A DNA stretch of 64,000 nucleotides from G963701675 sp963701675 (GTDB lineage Bacteria; Planctomycetota; Planctomycetia; Gemmatales; Gemmataceae). The stretch lies in NCBI GenBank assembly GCA_963701675.1, contig OY969623.1, positions 5,022,001-5,086,000 on the forward strand, in the 5' to 3' direction. The notes under the pieces are model-generated. The model ran no database searches. It had not been told where the DNA came from and saw only the letters and a program-made list of their open reading frames with translations. Of this stretch, positions 9,801 through 18,600 are shown one piece after another; the first letter of the stretch is position 1, and every line of letters starts with the position of its first letter. Both the position numbers and the translations under genes were made by a program.

Positions 9801-11306
9801 GTCGGTGAAATCCACCCACAGATAGCCTTCCAGCTCAGTGTCGAAGGTAACCGGCTCGAGTTTGATGGGCAACAAGTGTTTGCCGTCAGCGTGGATTTCA
9901 AGATGCTTTTTGATCTCCCAGGCAACCCAATCGGAGTTGAGCTGTGTCTTTGAGCCTACGACCACCGTGTAGCGGCTATCGCGAATGCCCTGTTCGCATT
10001 GTGGCTTGAGCTTGCCGGCTTTGCATTCGCGGACGTCCAACCAAACGCGTAACTGGTGCTTGGTCGACAGCGAGTTGGCGAGGGTGGCGACGCGCGGCGA
10101 GTCATTGTGTTGGTGGCTAAGGAACACATCGAACTGGCGGACGGGTTCCTCGTCCTCGTGTCGCGGCGTATACAGCGACGCGTCCGGGCCGCGCTGGTAG
10201 AGGTGCGGCAGGAACCAGTCCTCCAGCGTGATCGTGCGTCCGCCCGGCCCGGACTCGATCCAGCGGGCGTTCGCCGAAACCAGCGCGCTGCGTCCTTGAG
10301 CGACGGCATGGCCGATCGTCGCGCCGCGGACCAGTTCGCGGTAGAAGCGGTCGAGCAACACCCTTGCTGCTTCGACATGCACCGCGTGGCTCATGGACAA
10401 CACACTGTCGACGCCGGCCTGAATCAGTCGCGGCGCCACCGACCGAAACACCGCGGCCTTCCCGACGGTGGCGCTTCGGCAAGCTTCCAGCACCACGAGC
10501 GGGATCTTGTACTTCGCGAGCAAGGTGCCGAGCCGGTCGGCACGGACGAGGTCGGTCTGCGAATCGCCCGAGCCTTCGTCGGGCTTCTCGAAACACAAGG
10601 CGCCGATCTGGGCTTCGGGCAGAAACGTGCCATGGCCGTCGAAATGGACGACGTGGTACAGCGCGCCCGCGGTCTGGGCTGCGCGGAGCATTTCCTCCAT
10701 GCGAGCCAAGGTGGGGGGCCGGCAGAAGTCGATGTGCCCGCTGGCGCCGAGCGGATCGAGTGCGGCGAAGAGTGACTTCGTCGTCATGCGCGGGTCGATG
10801 AAGCCCGTATCCGAAGGCCGGCTGACGATGTAGAGAATGCGCAGCGGCAGTGAAACCGAGCGCGGCTCATTCTTTTCGGGCGTAGCCAGTTGCCGCCGCA
10901 CCGACACGCGTTGGGCCAGGCTGCCGGCGTCGTCGGCCAGCAGCTCCCACGGCAAGCGCAGCAAGACCGATTGATCGGTGGCGATGGTCAGCTCGCGCGG
11001 TTCCGGGCTCTCGAGCAGTTGCCGGACCAGCGCCCCGTTCTCCTTGGTGGCGAAAATCGCGTCGAAGAGCTGGCGGCCCCAGTTGTGCAACTGCCGCTCG
11101 ATGCCCTCCGCCCGGACGACGGCGCCGCCGTCCGGCAGGTCCATGTACTCCTCTAGGTACCAGCGCAGGTTCTCGTAGTCTTCGTCGGTGAGGAACGGCG
11201 TGAAGTCGCTCGCGGCCCCGCGCTCGTTCCCCGCCGCATCGGTGAGTTGCACTCCGAAATGATTGTTGCCGCAGGCACTGAACCGGATGCGGATTTCGTG
11301 CGACAT
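6858..11306 (-). CDS. CHAT protease - TIR - NB-ARC STAND ATPase - TPR protein
   Basis: A 1482-residue multidomain signalling protein. Residues about 5-370 are a CHAT (caspase-like) protease, with H225 in HFDGHG and C276 in LVVLEACRSA as the likely catalytic pair. Residues 391-520 are a TIR domain (FDVFLSHQHND) with E464 in SDWVAWE at the NADase glutamate position. Residues about 545-800 are an NB-ARC/STAND ATPase: P-loop GGMGKTT at 577-583, Walker B VLMVWDN with D656, and ILVTCRP at 700-706. From about 940 to 1400 run tetratricopeptide repeats (for example SKAGEHNAALAIAEKALKI), the usual sensor part. Two candidate effectors on one STAND switch is an unusual architecture. By analogy with known STAND/Avs-type and CHAT or TIR defence proteins, it may be an antiphage or programmed-death switch; this is inference. 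Third-position GC is higher than in neighbouring genes. Confidence 0.9.
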   Translation of the reverse strand: MSHEIRIRFSACGNNHFGVQLTDAAGNERGAASDFTPFLTDEDYENLRWYLEEYMDLPDGGAVVRAEGIERQLHNWGRQLFDAIFATKENGALVRQLLESPEPRELTIATDQSVLLRLPWELLADDAGSLAQRVSVRRQLATPEKNEPRSVSLPLRILYIVSRPSDTGFIDPRMTTKSLFAALDPLGASGHIDFCRPPTLARMEEMLRAAQTAGALYHVVHFDGHGTFLPEAQIGALCFEKPDEGSGDSQTDLVRADRLGTLLAKYKIPLVVLEACRSATVGKAAVFRSVAPRLIQAGVDSVLSMSHAVHVEAARVLLDRFYRELVRGATIGHAVAQGRSALVSANARWIESGPGGRTITLEDWFLPHLYQRGPDASLYTPRHEDEEPVRQFDVFLSHQHNDSPRVATLANSLSTKHQLRVWLDVRECKAGKLKPQCEQGIRDSRYTVVVGSKTQLNSDWVAWEIKKHLEIHADGKHLLPIKLEPVTFDTELEGYLWVDFTDPAKDEASAALLAGIIRATDAADTRRLRGFRPPPASGQPGCFPRPPQYSFQGRALELYLLERVFRRHRGLVLHAMGGMGKTTLATEAAQWWTRTGLFADGACFVSFEGTLLTVERIIRVLGEYCEGPRFHQHDAAEQRRRAVEFMRQRAVLMVWDNYESALPAFHSDASAHESPYTDDHRAELADLFHDLTTGPGRGCILVTCRPGETGLPGAQRLELHGLARPDSLWLLHRILERDGLTLSDPRFTKDKLDPLLHDLADHPLSLELVGPHLRTLTPEAIRADFGRLLETFKQDADQSRNRSLLASLEFSRRHLSPAARAALPWLGLFSGGVFEDLLLDVSQIEPAAWEPIRAELQGIALLRAEDDIQIADRPFLRFHPTLAIASADSRLAEQPETRKRFIGVYVALMRALDKALAGSQSRAALEILDREETNYRTSVHWAVADQQHEAAAALGHTFRNYLERSGRLRERDAWVQWLRDAVAEAGFTADAAAYERQHAWTLFTSGNPQGAVDKLQALVERLRRTTEFDPGFQLATTILTLGRVLNNCGATSEAIPFLREAVGLWEARVERAGGLAWERLLATPHHAKAATELGNLSAAMGDLANALSKAGEHNAALAIAEKALKIDEKRDNHREVAAGHGQCASILMDSGRYDLADARFALALAAARQAGDKELEGTTLLHQGSLADDRNQLDRATRLYQQALHRFQEAGNQGAILRTYNLLGVADRKAGRLAEARAWYGKSRELAVQLRDKPGLGQAAHNIGIVCQQEGEAARGRGDEPAAMQHFEAARRSVEESLQVWQTQQNNPHKAKSLGQLAQIHLRLGDLDAAERHAHAAREIGECLGLKEAWMDYNTLSEIAQARGDPRAAAEWAKKRDNLRAELERRAGGGGGPPAKMLQALQQLAIACAQAGFGGADLDPGAEEALARLDGYAAPMPEFAACLRQVAAGQLPTVPATLSDELRQILESLVQAIQEAQRGGTP

Positions 11307-11566
11307 AGGCGGATCTCGTTGTGGGCCGCATCAGCGGGAGGATTAACACCCGAACAGCTGTCGTGACCGCGGTTAGGAATCCCTCCGTGTTCACGCCGAT
11401 TCAACGCAAGACCAGTCTACCAAAGAAAGCACCGCGGTTCGAGTTCGTGGAGAATTGGGAATGGGACTGACCGGACGAAACCGCAAACCAGCGAGTATGA
11501 GAACGATATCCGAGTTTGGTTGGAACATCTAGGGTGAAGGTCGCGTGGCGGGCTGGCGGCCGGACT

Positions 11567-12202
11567 TCACGTCTGGATCGATTGAATCCGCATTGCCGAC
11601 GCCCACTGGCCTGGAGCCAATGTCATTCGGCCGATATGAACCGGAACGTCGGCCTTGAGTGCAAGTCCGAGCAGAATCGGCTGCGGGCGGTGCGGCGTTT
11701 GCCCAGCGAGCAGAATCCAACACGACGCCTCGCCTTCCGGCTCCGGCCTTCTCACCGTGCGAGCGAACGCTGCCACAAACCCCTGTCTACTCAGCTGGGG
11801 TGGCCAGAGCAGAATTCGCGGACGGTCATGCCGAGCAATATCGCCTAATCCCCACAGCACGCGGTCGAGCCAATCCTCCGCGCTTACCAGGTCAAGCGAA
11901 AGCTGCGTGCCCATCGGCGCTAGTATAGCCAGCCGAATTCGAACCGGAACGCCCTCGACGGTCAAACATCGGTCGCACGGCAATTCCGCAGGCAACGGAT
12001 ACTCCGCAAGGCATTCCGTTGGGCCAAACGACAGGTTCAGCGCCCGCGACCGGCGGAACACGGACCGCACATATCGGCCGAACATGAGCACAGAAAACAA
12101 CAGAATGACGAACAGCGTGCCGAGTATGATCCAACCGTACGGCTGAAGATTGCGTGGCAACTGATTAAACCACGATTCGACGACGGTCTTTATCTGTTCC
12201 AT
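11567..12202 (-). CDS. single-pass membrane protein of unknown function
   Basis: 211 aa with one transmembrane helix near residues 22-44 (PYGWIILGTLFVILLFSVLM) followed by a basic segment (RYVRSVFRRSR) and a soluble cytoplasmic domain of about 150 residues. It has a Cys pair (LPCDRCLTVEGV) and no motif I can assign. It lies 261 bp upstream of the STAND gene on the same strand and 46 bp downstream of the DUF188 gene. Coding character is clear, family unknown. Confidence 0.65.
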   Translation of the reverse strand: MEQIKTVVESWFNQLPRNLQPYGWIILGTLFVILLFSVLMFGRYVRSVFRRSRALNLSFGPTECLAEYPLPAELPCDRCLTVEGVPVRIRLAILAPMGTQLSLDLVSAEDWLDRVLWGLGDIARHDRPRILLWPPQLSRQGFVAAFARTVRRPEPEGEASCWILLAGQTPHRPQPILLGLALKADVPVHIGRMTLAPGQWASAMRIQSIQT

Positions 12203-12248
12203 GAATCAGTTCTGCAACAAGGACCAGTGGCAGTGGAATCCCATCTCC

Positions 12249-12704
12249 CTATTTCGCCTGCACACGGCGTATGGCATTGATCGTCTCGTCGAGCTTCGAT
12301 AGAAACCGCGACCGATCCTTGGCCGTCATCGCTGAAGGCCCACCGGTGATGGCGCCGCCCTGCCGCAACCCGTCCATCAGTTCGCGCAGCGCTAGTGCAG
12401 AGCCGATGTCGCTCTCGGTGAACTCCCGGCCTTTGGCGTCTAGGACGCGCGCCTCTTTTGCCAGACAACGAGCGGCGAGCGGGATGTCGGCCGTGATCAC
12501 CACGTCGCCGACGCCGGCCTGCTCGGCGATCCAGTCATCGGCGGCGCCGAACCCGGTGCGCACCACAAGCTCGATGCGCGCCGTTGTCGGCACCTTCAGC
12601 GGCGCGTTGGCAACCACCTTGACCGATAACTCGTACCGTTCGGCGACGCGGTAGACCTCGGCTTTTACTGGGCAGGCGTCGGCGTCCACGTAGATCGTCA
12701 GCAT
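12249..12704 (-). CDS. DUF188/UPF0178 (YaiI/YqxD family) protein
   Basis: 151 aa, full length for the family. It opens MLTIYVDADACPVKAEVYRV, matching the family's conserved DADACP start, and continues with the nuclease-like TAADIPLA-type strand (here VVITADIPLAARCL) and a C-terminal GGAITGGPSAMTAKDRSRF block. A GTG three codons upstream is possible, but ATG at 12704 fits the family start. The family belongs to the PIN-like/NYN-like fold group; the cellular role is not established. Confidence 0.9.
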   Translation of the reverse strand: MLTIYVDADACPVKAEVYRVAERYELSVKVVANAPLKVPTTARIELVVRTGFGAADDWIAEQAGVGDVVITADIPLAARCLAKEARVLDAKGREFTESDIGSALALRELMDGLRQGGAITGGPSAMTAKDRSRFLSKLDETINAIRRVQAK

Positions 12705-12960
12705 CTCTCGCACCCTCGCTCGATCAGCGCCGCGCGAACGTAAGGATACTTCTGAAACCCCGCGAACATCTTGCCGATTTCTTCGGGCGTGCCGACAGCG
12801 GCGATGGCGTTGTTGTATTTGCGCTTGAGCAGAGGCGGGAGCTTTTCCTAGTCCAATTCATGTACGCCGATCGTCACGAACCGCGAGAGAACGAAATCTA
12901 TGAACACCTATTGCTTGCCGTTGAACCAGGTGCTGTTAGCGCATTTGGTGAACGAACGCT
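12698..12960 (-). pseudogene. relic of type I restriction endonuclease HsdR C-terminus
   Basis: Read on the minus strand, this DNA encodes FIDFVLSRFVTIGVHELD, a TAG stop (12848-12850), then EKLPPLLKRKYNNAIAAVG and TPEEIGKMFAGFQKYPY, ending in TGA (12698-12700). A second in-frame stop (12908-12910) follows an NSTWFNGKQ-like segment. This matches the conserved end of type I restriction R subunits (the EcoEI R-type C-terminal domain: ...ELD-x-EKLPPLL-x-LKY..., ...GFQKYLY). The relic's stop overlaps the ATG of the DUF188 gene. Upstream of about 12960 nothing of hsdR is recognisable, and no hsdS or hsdM is in the window. Identification is from remembered family motifs. Confidence 0.5.
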
Positions 12961-13025
12961 TGCTTGCGGTTAGATTCGAAATGACCCGGATCAGCGTTGG
13001 GGCCGGGACTCCGGCCTCAACATCG

Positions 13026-14720
13026 CTAATTTGATTTCACCGCGTCAAGTATGAGTGACGTGTACTTCAAGTTCCCACTCTCGTTCCTCGGATCATGCTG
13101 GGCCGAACGCCCGATGTGTCCGTCTACGGAATCCCAGGCACTGCAGTGGAACTGGCCATTTTCGTTCCAGTATTCCAACAACCGCACGCGGAAACCGGCG
13201 TGTTCGACTATGTCGACCAACGAACGGTAATCGTATAAGACTTTGTGGTCGTCCGCGCCGGGACCGATTCCGCCGGGCCGCACCCAGTCAAGATACGAAA
13301 GGTCCGGATGCAGGCCGTCTGGGACGGCGAGACGGAGCCAACCTCCGGGCTGAAGGAACTCGAAACAGTTGCGAAGGGCTTTCCGTGCGTCGCGCGGCGT
13401 CAAATGTTCCCATACATGTTCGGCCAAAAATGCTTGGCGCGATTTCGGTGCCCAATGCCGGGCAAATGCATTCCGACGTGTGATGTCCAAAACGTGCCGA
13501 TCGGTGGATTCCCAGCCCGGGTAACGGGTTCCTCCTGCGCCTAGCACAATGCGTTGCGCAAGAGCGAGTTGATCGTTCGTTCGAGCTTTGAAGTCACATT
13601 GATGCCGCCGCGATCGCCGGCGGTCAATACTTCGTCTCACTCGACGCTTGAGCCACCCGGCCGGCCCGACGAGCACACGCCCGGCTCGCCACGTCCAGGA
13701 TTTGCGAAGCGACTGTAAATGTTCTTCGCAGTCATTCGCTCGTGAGGCCTCCTTGGATAGGCGCTCGCGCACTCGATTCAATTCTTCCTCATGGCTATGC
13801 CGCTCCATCACATAACGACGGGCAAGGTCTTCGGCATAGCACGTTAACACTCGCAACGCGTTCCACGGCTGTTGGCTCTTCGCGGAATAACGTAACGGCG
13901 TCCCTAGGTATGGAATGGGATCCTGGACCGTTTCTGATTGAGGCTCAATATGCTCAGGCACGGCGTAATTCAACGCGGCCTGCCGAAACTTTGTTGCTAG
14001 TTCGCCTGGGTTAGTCCTTAGTTGCTTGAAAAACTGCCGATAATGCCAACCCCAGTCGGAACGTCGCTCCGGCATGACCAGGTATTGAAGGCTGTTGATA
14101 GCAGTCTTGGTCAAGAACTGCTCCGGACTTCGAATTGGAAAATGAGCCAGGTATGCCGAATTGATTTGATTGGCGTCACAAACTTGTGATCCAATCTGAA
14201 GCTCATGGTTGCCTTGTGTCAGATGGGCGTCCGGCAACCGAGCCAGCTCAGCGGGGACCATGACTTTCGTCCACTTCCAATTCTCTCGACGCAATCGCCG
14301 GGTGATGCGCGCGACAGGGTTATCGGAGGAGTGGGGATTCGCGTCGTCCGGGACATAGCTTCGCCATGCTATCGCAAGCGGTCGGTCAGAGCCGGTTCCT
14401 TCTGGAATTAGCCTTGGCCCCGTGACCACAACGAATTCATCGGCATCAAGTGGCAGAACCCAGTTAGCGCCATGCCGATCCAGAGCGCGTTCCCGCATGA
14501 GCCAGGTCATCCGTTCCGCCTGGCGTTTGCCAAGTGAGGAATCTTCCACGATGTCGAGGGGTAATCCTTCGCTGGCGAGTTTATGGAGAATATCGAGAGT
14601 GCAGTCGTTACTTTTATTGTCCAAAACGACCATGTGGTCAACGATCGCCAGAGTGTGACGGACGAAAGCCTCGATGATGTCGGCTTCGTTTTTCACGGTC
14701 GCGATCGCGACGGTGCACAT
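13026..14720 (-). CDS. fused family 2-type glycosyltransferase and SAM methyltransferase
   Basis: 564 aa with start ATG 14720, preceded by AGAGG. The first half is a GT-A glycosyltransferase of the Glyco_tranf_2_4 kind: VAIATVKNEADIIEAFVRH at the start, VVLDNKSNDCTLDIL, and the metal-binding DAD in WVLPLDADEFVVV. A linker near 330-385 is coiled-coil-like (HEEELNRVRERLSKEA). The second half is a Rossmann methyltransferase of the predicted-SAM type (IVLGAGGTRYPGW; EHVWEHLTPRDARKAL; LQPGGWLRLAVPDG). No signal peptide or membrane segment. A plausible role is sugar transfer and methylation on a surface glycan; the acceptor is unknown. Confidence 0.8.
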   Translation of the reverse strand: MCTVAIATVKNEADIIEAFVRHTLAIVDHMVVLDNKSNDCTLDILHKLASEGLPLDIVEDSSLGKRQAERMTWLMRERALDRHGANWVLPLDADEFVVVTGPRLIPEGTGSDRPLAIAWRSYVPDDANPHSSDNPVARITRRLRRENWKWTKVMVPAELARLPDAHLTQGNHELQIGSQVCDANQINSAYLAHFPIRSPEQFLTKTAINSLQYLVMPERRSDWGWHYRQFFKQLRTNPGELATKFRQAALNYAVPEHIEPQSETVQDPIPYLGTPLRYSAKSQQPWNALRVLTCYAEDLARRYVMERHSHEEELNRVRERLSKEASRANDCEEHLQSLRKSWTWRAGRVLVGPAGWLKRRVRRSIDRRRSRRHQCDFKARTNDQLALAQRIVLGAGGTRYPGWESTDRHVLDITRRNAFARHWAPKSRQAFLAEHVWEHLTPRDARKALRNCFEFLQPGGWLRLAVPDGLHPDLSYLDWVRPGGIGPGADDHKVLYDYRSLVDIVEHAGFRVRLLEYWNENGQFHCSAWDSVDGHIGRSAQHDPRNESGNLKYTSLILDAVKSN

Positions 14721-15192
14721 GAGAAAGGCCTCTAATCCATGGCGAAGCGAGTATGCTCCTTCGTACTCGGCGGGATACCGTTCGCGGGCGGCGCTGTCAA
14801 GATGGGCTGTCGCGAATGTTCTGCGCACTGGCGGTTGCCCCAACAAATAGAAGTACAGCTCTTCATTTGTTCCAGTCGTCTCCTTTCGCGGAACCACGTC
14901 GACAACCAATTCGGTGCTAACGGCACAACGGTGCGTTCAAAACTTCCGCTGCCCGAGCCGCCGCCCGCCATTGCGGTGAAGGGCGGCTGCCTGGAAGCAT
15001 AGGCTCACCTTCCGCACCCTGGTCGGCCCTGAAAACCCCGACAAACTCCTCCCTCAATTCCCTTGCTGTCTCGCCGCCGACGAGGTAACTAACTGAATGT
15101 TTGCAGCGGCACGCGCGGCCGATGGACGCCGCCGTGCGTCGCGGCGGCTGGCCTCCGTTGCCTGACAATGGCAGATGATGCGACAGGATAAC
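14721..15192. other. intergenic region, no supported gene
   Basis: About 470 bp between the start of the glycosyltransferase-methyltransferase gene and the tRNA 3' end. Short open frames exist on both strands but none has a ribosome-binding site and recognisable protein features. An inverted GC-rich patch (GACGCCGCCGTGCGTCGCGG) near 15125 could fold weakly. I see no clear RNA gene. Confidence 0.4.
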
Positions 15193-15265
15193 TACGCCCG
15201 GCAGGATTCGAACCTGCGACCCTCGGTTTAGGAAACCGATGCTCTATCCCCTGAGCTACGGGCGC
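15193..15265 (-). tRNA. tRNA-Arg (anticodon CCT)
   Basis: A 73-nt cloverleaf on the minus strand. The acceptor stem is GCGCCCG/CGGGCGT with discriminator A. The D arm is GCTC...GAGC. The anticodon stem TCGGT/ACCGA encloses the loop TTCCTAA, giving anticodon CCT, which reads the arginine codon AGG. The T arm is GCAGG-TTCGAAT-CCTGC. The 3' CCA is not encoded and must be added enzymatically. A promoter-like sequence lies just upstream, and a copy of the promoter plus the first 12 nt of the tRNA is found at about 19123. Confidence 0.95.
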
Positions 15266-15280
15266 TGAGGTCTCCTCGAA

Positions 15281-15308
15281 AGAATATCAGATCATCTGCA
15301 ACGCACAA
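15281..15308 (-). promoter_or_regulatory. putative promoter of tRNA-Arg
   Basis: On the minus strand, TTGTGC (15303-15308) and TATTCT (15281-15286) are separated by 16 bp, and the -10-like hexamer ends 15 nt before the first base of the tRNA. The same spacing is kept in the duplicated segment near 19123-19186 (TTGTAT and TAGTCT). Recognition is by consensus only. Confidence 0.4.
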
Positions 15309-15622
15309 GGACTGCCCGTTAGCGGGGCCCCACCAAGTAGCCCACCGTCCCGACGCATTTCGCGCACAAGACCGCAGGTTGCAGCCTCCTTGTCCTGAAT
15401 GGCCGTTTGCCTAACGACGTGACGCGGCCCGTGACACGCGCGCGTGTGGGGGAGCGGGTGGCGTCGTGTCACTGAGCAGCCAGTACGGAGCCTTATCGAC
15501 CCGGTGTTCTGCCAGTCTGCTAGGCAGGCCGATTTACTTCCCCAATTAGCCAAAAAAAGAAAGTCGTGCGGAACGATCCGCCGTCTATTACAGTGAACCT
15601 AGTGTACCTGTGGATCAAAACC
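15309..15622. other. intergenic region upstream of the ECF-WD40 gene
   Basis: About 310 bp without a supported gene. It should contain the promoter for the ECF-WD40 gene at 15623, but I see no convincing -35/-10 pair. Runs such as GTGACGCGGCCCGTGACACGC near 15418 are GC-rich without a clear hairpin plus T-tract. Confidence 0.3.
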
Positions 15623-18600
15623 ATGAGCGGACGCTCGCTACAAGGCCTCCTCCGACACCTGCACCATATCTCCCGGCCTGACGTGCGCGGCGAACTGACC
15701 GACGCGGAACTACTAGAGCGTTTTGTTGCCTCCGGCGACGAAGCCGCGTACGAAGTCCTTCTTTGGCGACACGGCCCACTGGTACTAGGTGTTTGCAGGC
15801 GCATTCTGCGAAGGCACGAAGACGTCGAGGATGCGTTTCAAGCGACGTTTTTGGCATTGGCTCGGAAAGCATCACCAGTCGCAAAACGAGAGGCCGTTCG
15901 GAGTTGGCTGTACAAAATTGCGTACCGAATCGCGCTTGATGCCCGAAGGAAATCAACTCGGATAGCGGCGACACACGGTCGATTTCGCTTCGCTGCGTCG
16001 GACGCGACCGACGAGAATGCGAGTGTTGAATTAGCACGCGCCGAGCTTCATGAGGTCCTCGACGGCGAAATCCAGCGCTTGCCCGCCAAATACCGTGATC
16101 CGATCGTGCTCTGTTATTTGCAGGGCATGACCCAGGACGAGGCCGCCCGCGAGCTCGGCTGGCCGAAGGGGACGGTCTCGACGCGGCTCATTCACGCACG
16201 CCAATTGCTCCGCCAGCGCTTACACATTCGCGACGACGGAATTTCATTCGGCGCACTTCCTTTCCCCGCCGTGCACGCCCTGCCGTCAAAACTTATCACT
16301 TCGACTCTGGCTACGGTGCTTCCCCTGGCATTGGGACACACCAACGTGTCCGCTTCCGCTAAAGTTGTCGCATTAGCGGACGGAGTCATTCATGCCATGG
16401 CCGTCGCCAAACTGAAACTCACGGCCGTCGCTGTCCTGATCACGCTGGGTATCGGTACGGGCGTTGGTTGGCTGGGCTACCAGAGCATGAGGGATGGTCC
16501 GGTGAACGATCCTAGCGCCGACCTTCGGGCACCAGGCGTTGAAACGCAAGTGCCAGTTGATGGAGTATCTTCACCGCTCTCCAGGCTCGATCCGAATCGC
16601 ATTCCCCCGGAAGACCGCTTCGATTGGCAACCGCGGGAGTTGGTAGCGGTGCTGGGTGAACATCGCGGGCGGCATTGGGGCGGTGTGTCGAACGTCGTGT
16701 ATAGTCCGGACGGCAAACTAATCGCCAGTTGTGGCGGCCGGTCGGTTCGGCTCTGGGATTCGGTTTCATTGCGCGAACAATTAGCCCTCCCTCTCACCAG
16801 CGACTGCGAAAGATGCCTGGCGTTTTCTGCAGACGGCCGATTCTTAGTCTGTGCAACGCAGGACGGCGCAATCATATCCTGGGATTTGACAGTAACGCCC
16901 CCCAACGCTTCAGAACTGTTGCGAGTTGCCGATCGTATTCACCTCCACAAACTAACACTTTCGCCTGATCAGACCTACATCGCGTGGACCAATCGAAGGA
17001 AAGAAATACAGGTTTGGAGCGTTGCCAAGGACAAACCGGCCCAGGAACTTTTCTCGTTTGAGCACGGACAACAGAACGTGAGCTTCATGGCGTTCTCACC
17101 CGACGGCATGACCCTCGCTTCCTCGGGAAATGACGAGGTAATTCTGTGGGACATCGGTACGCGAACGCCGAAGGCAGTACTACGGTCGCCTGACACCAAG
17201 GATGTCCACTATCTTGCGTTCTCGCCCGACGGCAAGTATCTAGTGTGCGGGTCTCACGATTGGCAGGCGGCTAACGTCCCGATCAGCCTCTGGGCTCTGA
17301 GGCATCGGGATGGCCCCCGCGAGATAGCGGTGCACCGAAATCACAACGGTCAAATTCTCGGACTGCGATTCTCCCCAAACGGAACAATGCTCGCAAGTGC
17401 CAGTAACGGCAACGTTCGTTTGTCAAAGATCGAAAATAATGAGTTCACCGATCATTTCACGATAAAGACACGCTGCGTACACATGGATTTCTCCCCGGAC
17501 GGCAAGTCGTTGGTCCTCGCTGGCAACGAGGGGCTGCTCCGTCTCTGGAATTTGACTGAGCCGACCCCAGTGGAGCGCGTAGTACCCAAGGGACACCTTG
17601 AAGCGGTGAAAGGGTTTGCATTGACACGAGACGGCCGTTTGCTTTCCGGGAGCGACGACGGAACCATTCGGTTTTGGGAAGTGTTTGAGAAGCAACCACG
17701 AGAGAAATTGTCGCTACCGAAGGTCGAAAAGTTTGGCCTATATGGGGCGTTTGGTCTTTCTGATGACGGAAACACCCTTGCGGCCGCGGGGCTCCGCGGA
17801 AACGTTGGATTGTGGGACATCAGCCACCATACCGCGCGACACACCTGGAAGCGCCCGGTTCATCGTGGCGACCAGATGAGCGGGGCGGTCTCCGTGGAGA
17901 TGTCGCCCGACGGGCGGCACATGATTTCGTCCGGCGCCGACAACAAGATTTGCTTTTGGGACCTGAGTGACTCCGAACCGAAATTGAAACGGCAGATCGA
18001 TGGCCTCGGCACTCAATGTGTTCCTCACTTCGCTCCTAATGGATCGGTGTCGATGGTGGTGTCGTATGGCCCTAGTTTTGGGGGGGACAACCCGCCGCAA
18101 TTGCATCCATACCCAACCGCGCGAGTGTGCGACGTCAGAGGGAACGAACCGCGGGTTATCGCGGAATTGCAGCACAAGGAGAACATTGACGCAGTGGCAT
18201 TCTCGCCGGATGGTCAAACCGTCGCGACAGGTGGCGGCGTGCGAGGGAGAGGTGATGTGTCTGTCGCCGAACTGCGTTTATGGGATCTCGGCGGTTCCGG
18301 CGTCCCTCCCAAGTCGCAGGTTCTCGATGGCCACGCGATCCGTATCTACGCCGTGTCGTTCTCGTCGGACGGACGGATGCTTGTGTCCGCCGGCGCCGAT
18401 GGCCATGTGATCTTGTGGGAAACTGCCACTCGAACGAAGTATCGCGAGTGGAAACTGCCTGGGGCGGTCTATCGTGTGAAATTCGCCGAAGACGGGCGGC
18501 ACCTGATCACCGCAAACGACAACGGCACTCTTTATGTTTTGCGTTTGGGCCATGGCGAAAAACCGGCAGCCCACGGCATAGCGGTTTGGGACACTTTGAA

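Noticed and set aside
9100..9960. Several plus-strand frames opposite the NB-ARC region (one of 320 codons)
   Set aside because: Shadow frames without ribosome-binding sites or domains.
14910..15190. Minus-strand frame of 83 codons upstream of the glycosyltransferase gene
   Set aside because: No Shine-Dalgarno, no recognisable motif; likely chance.
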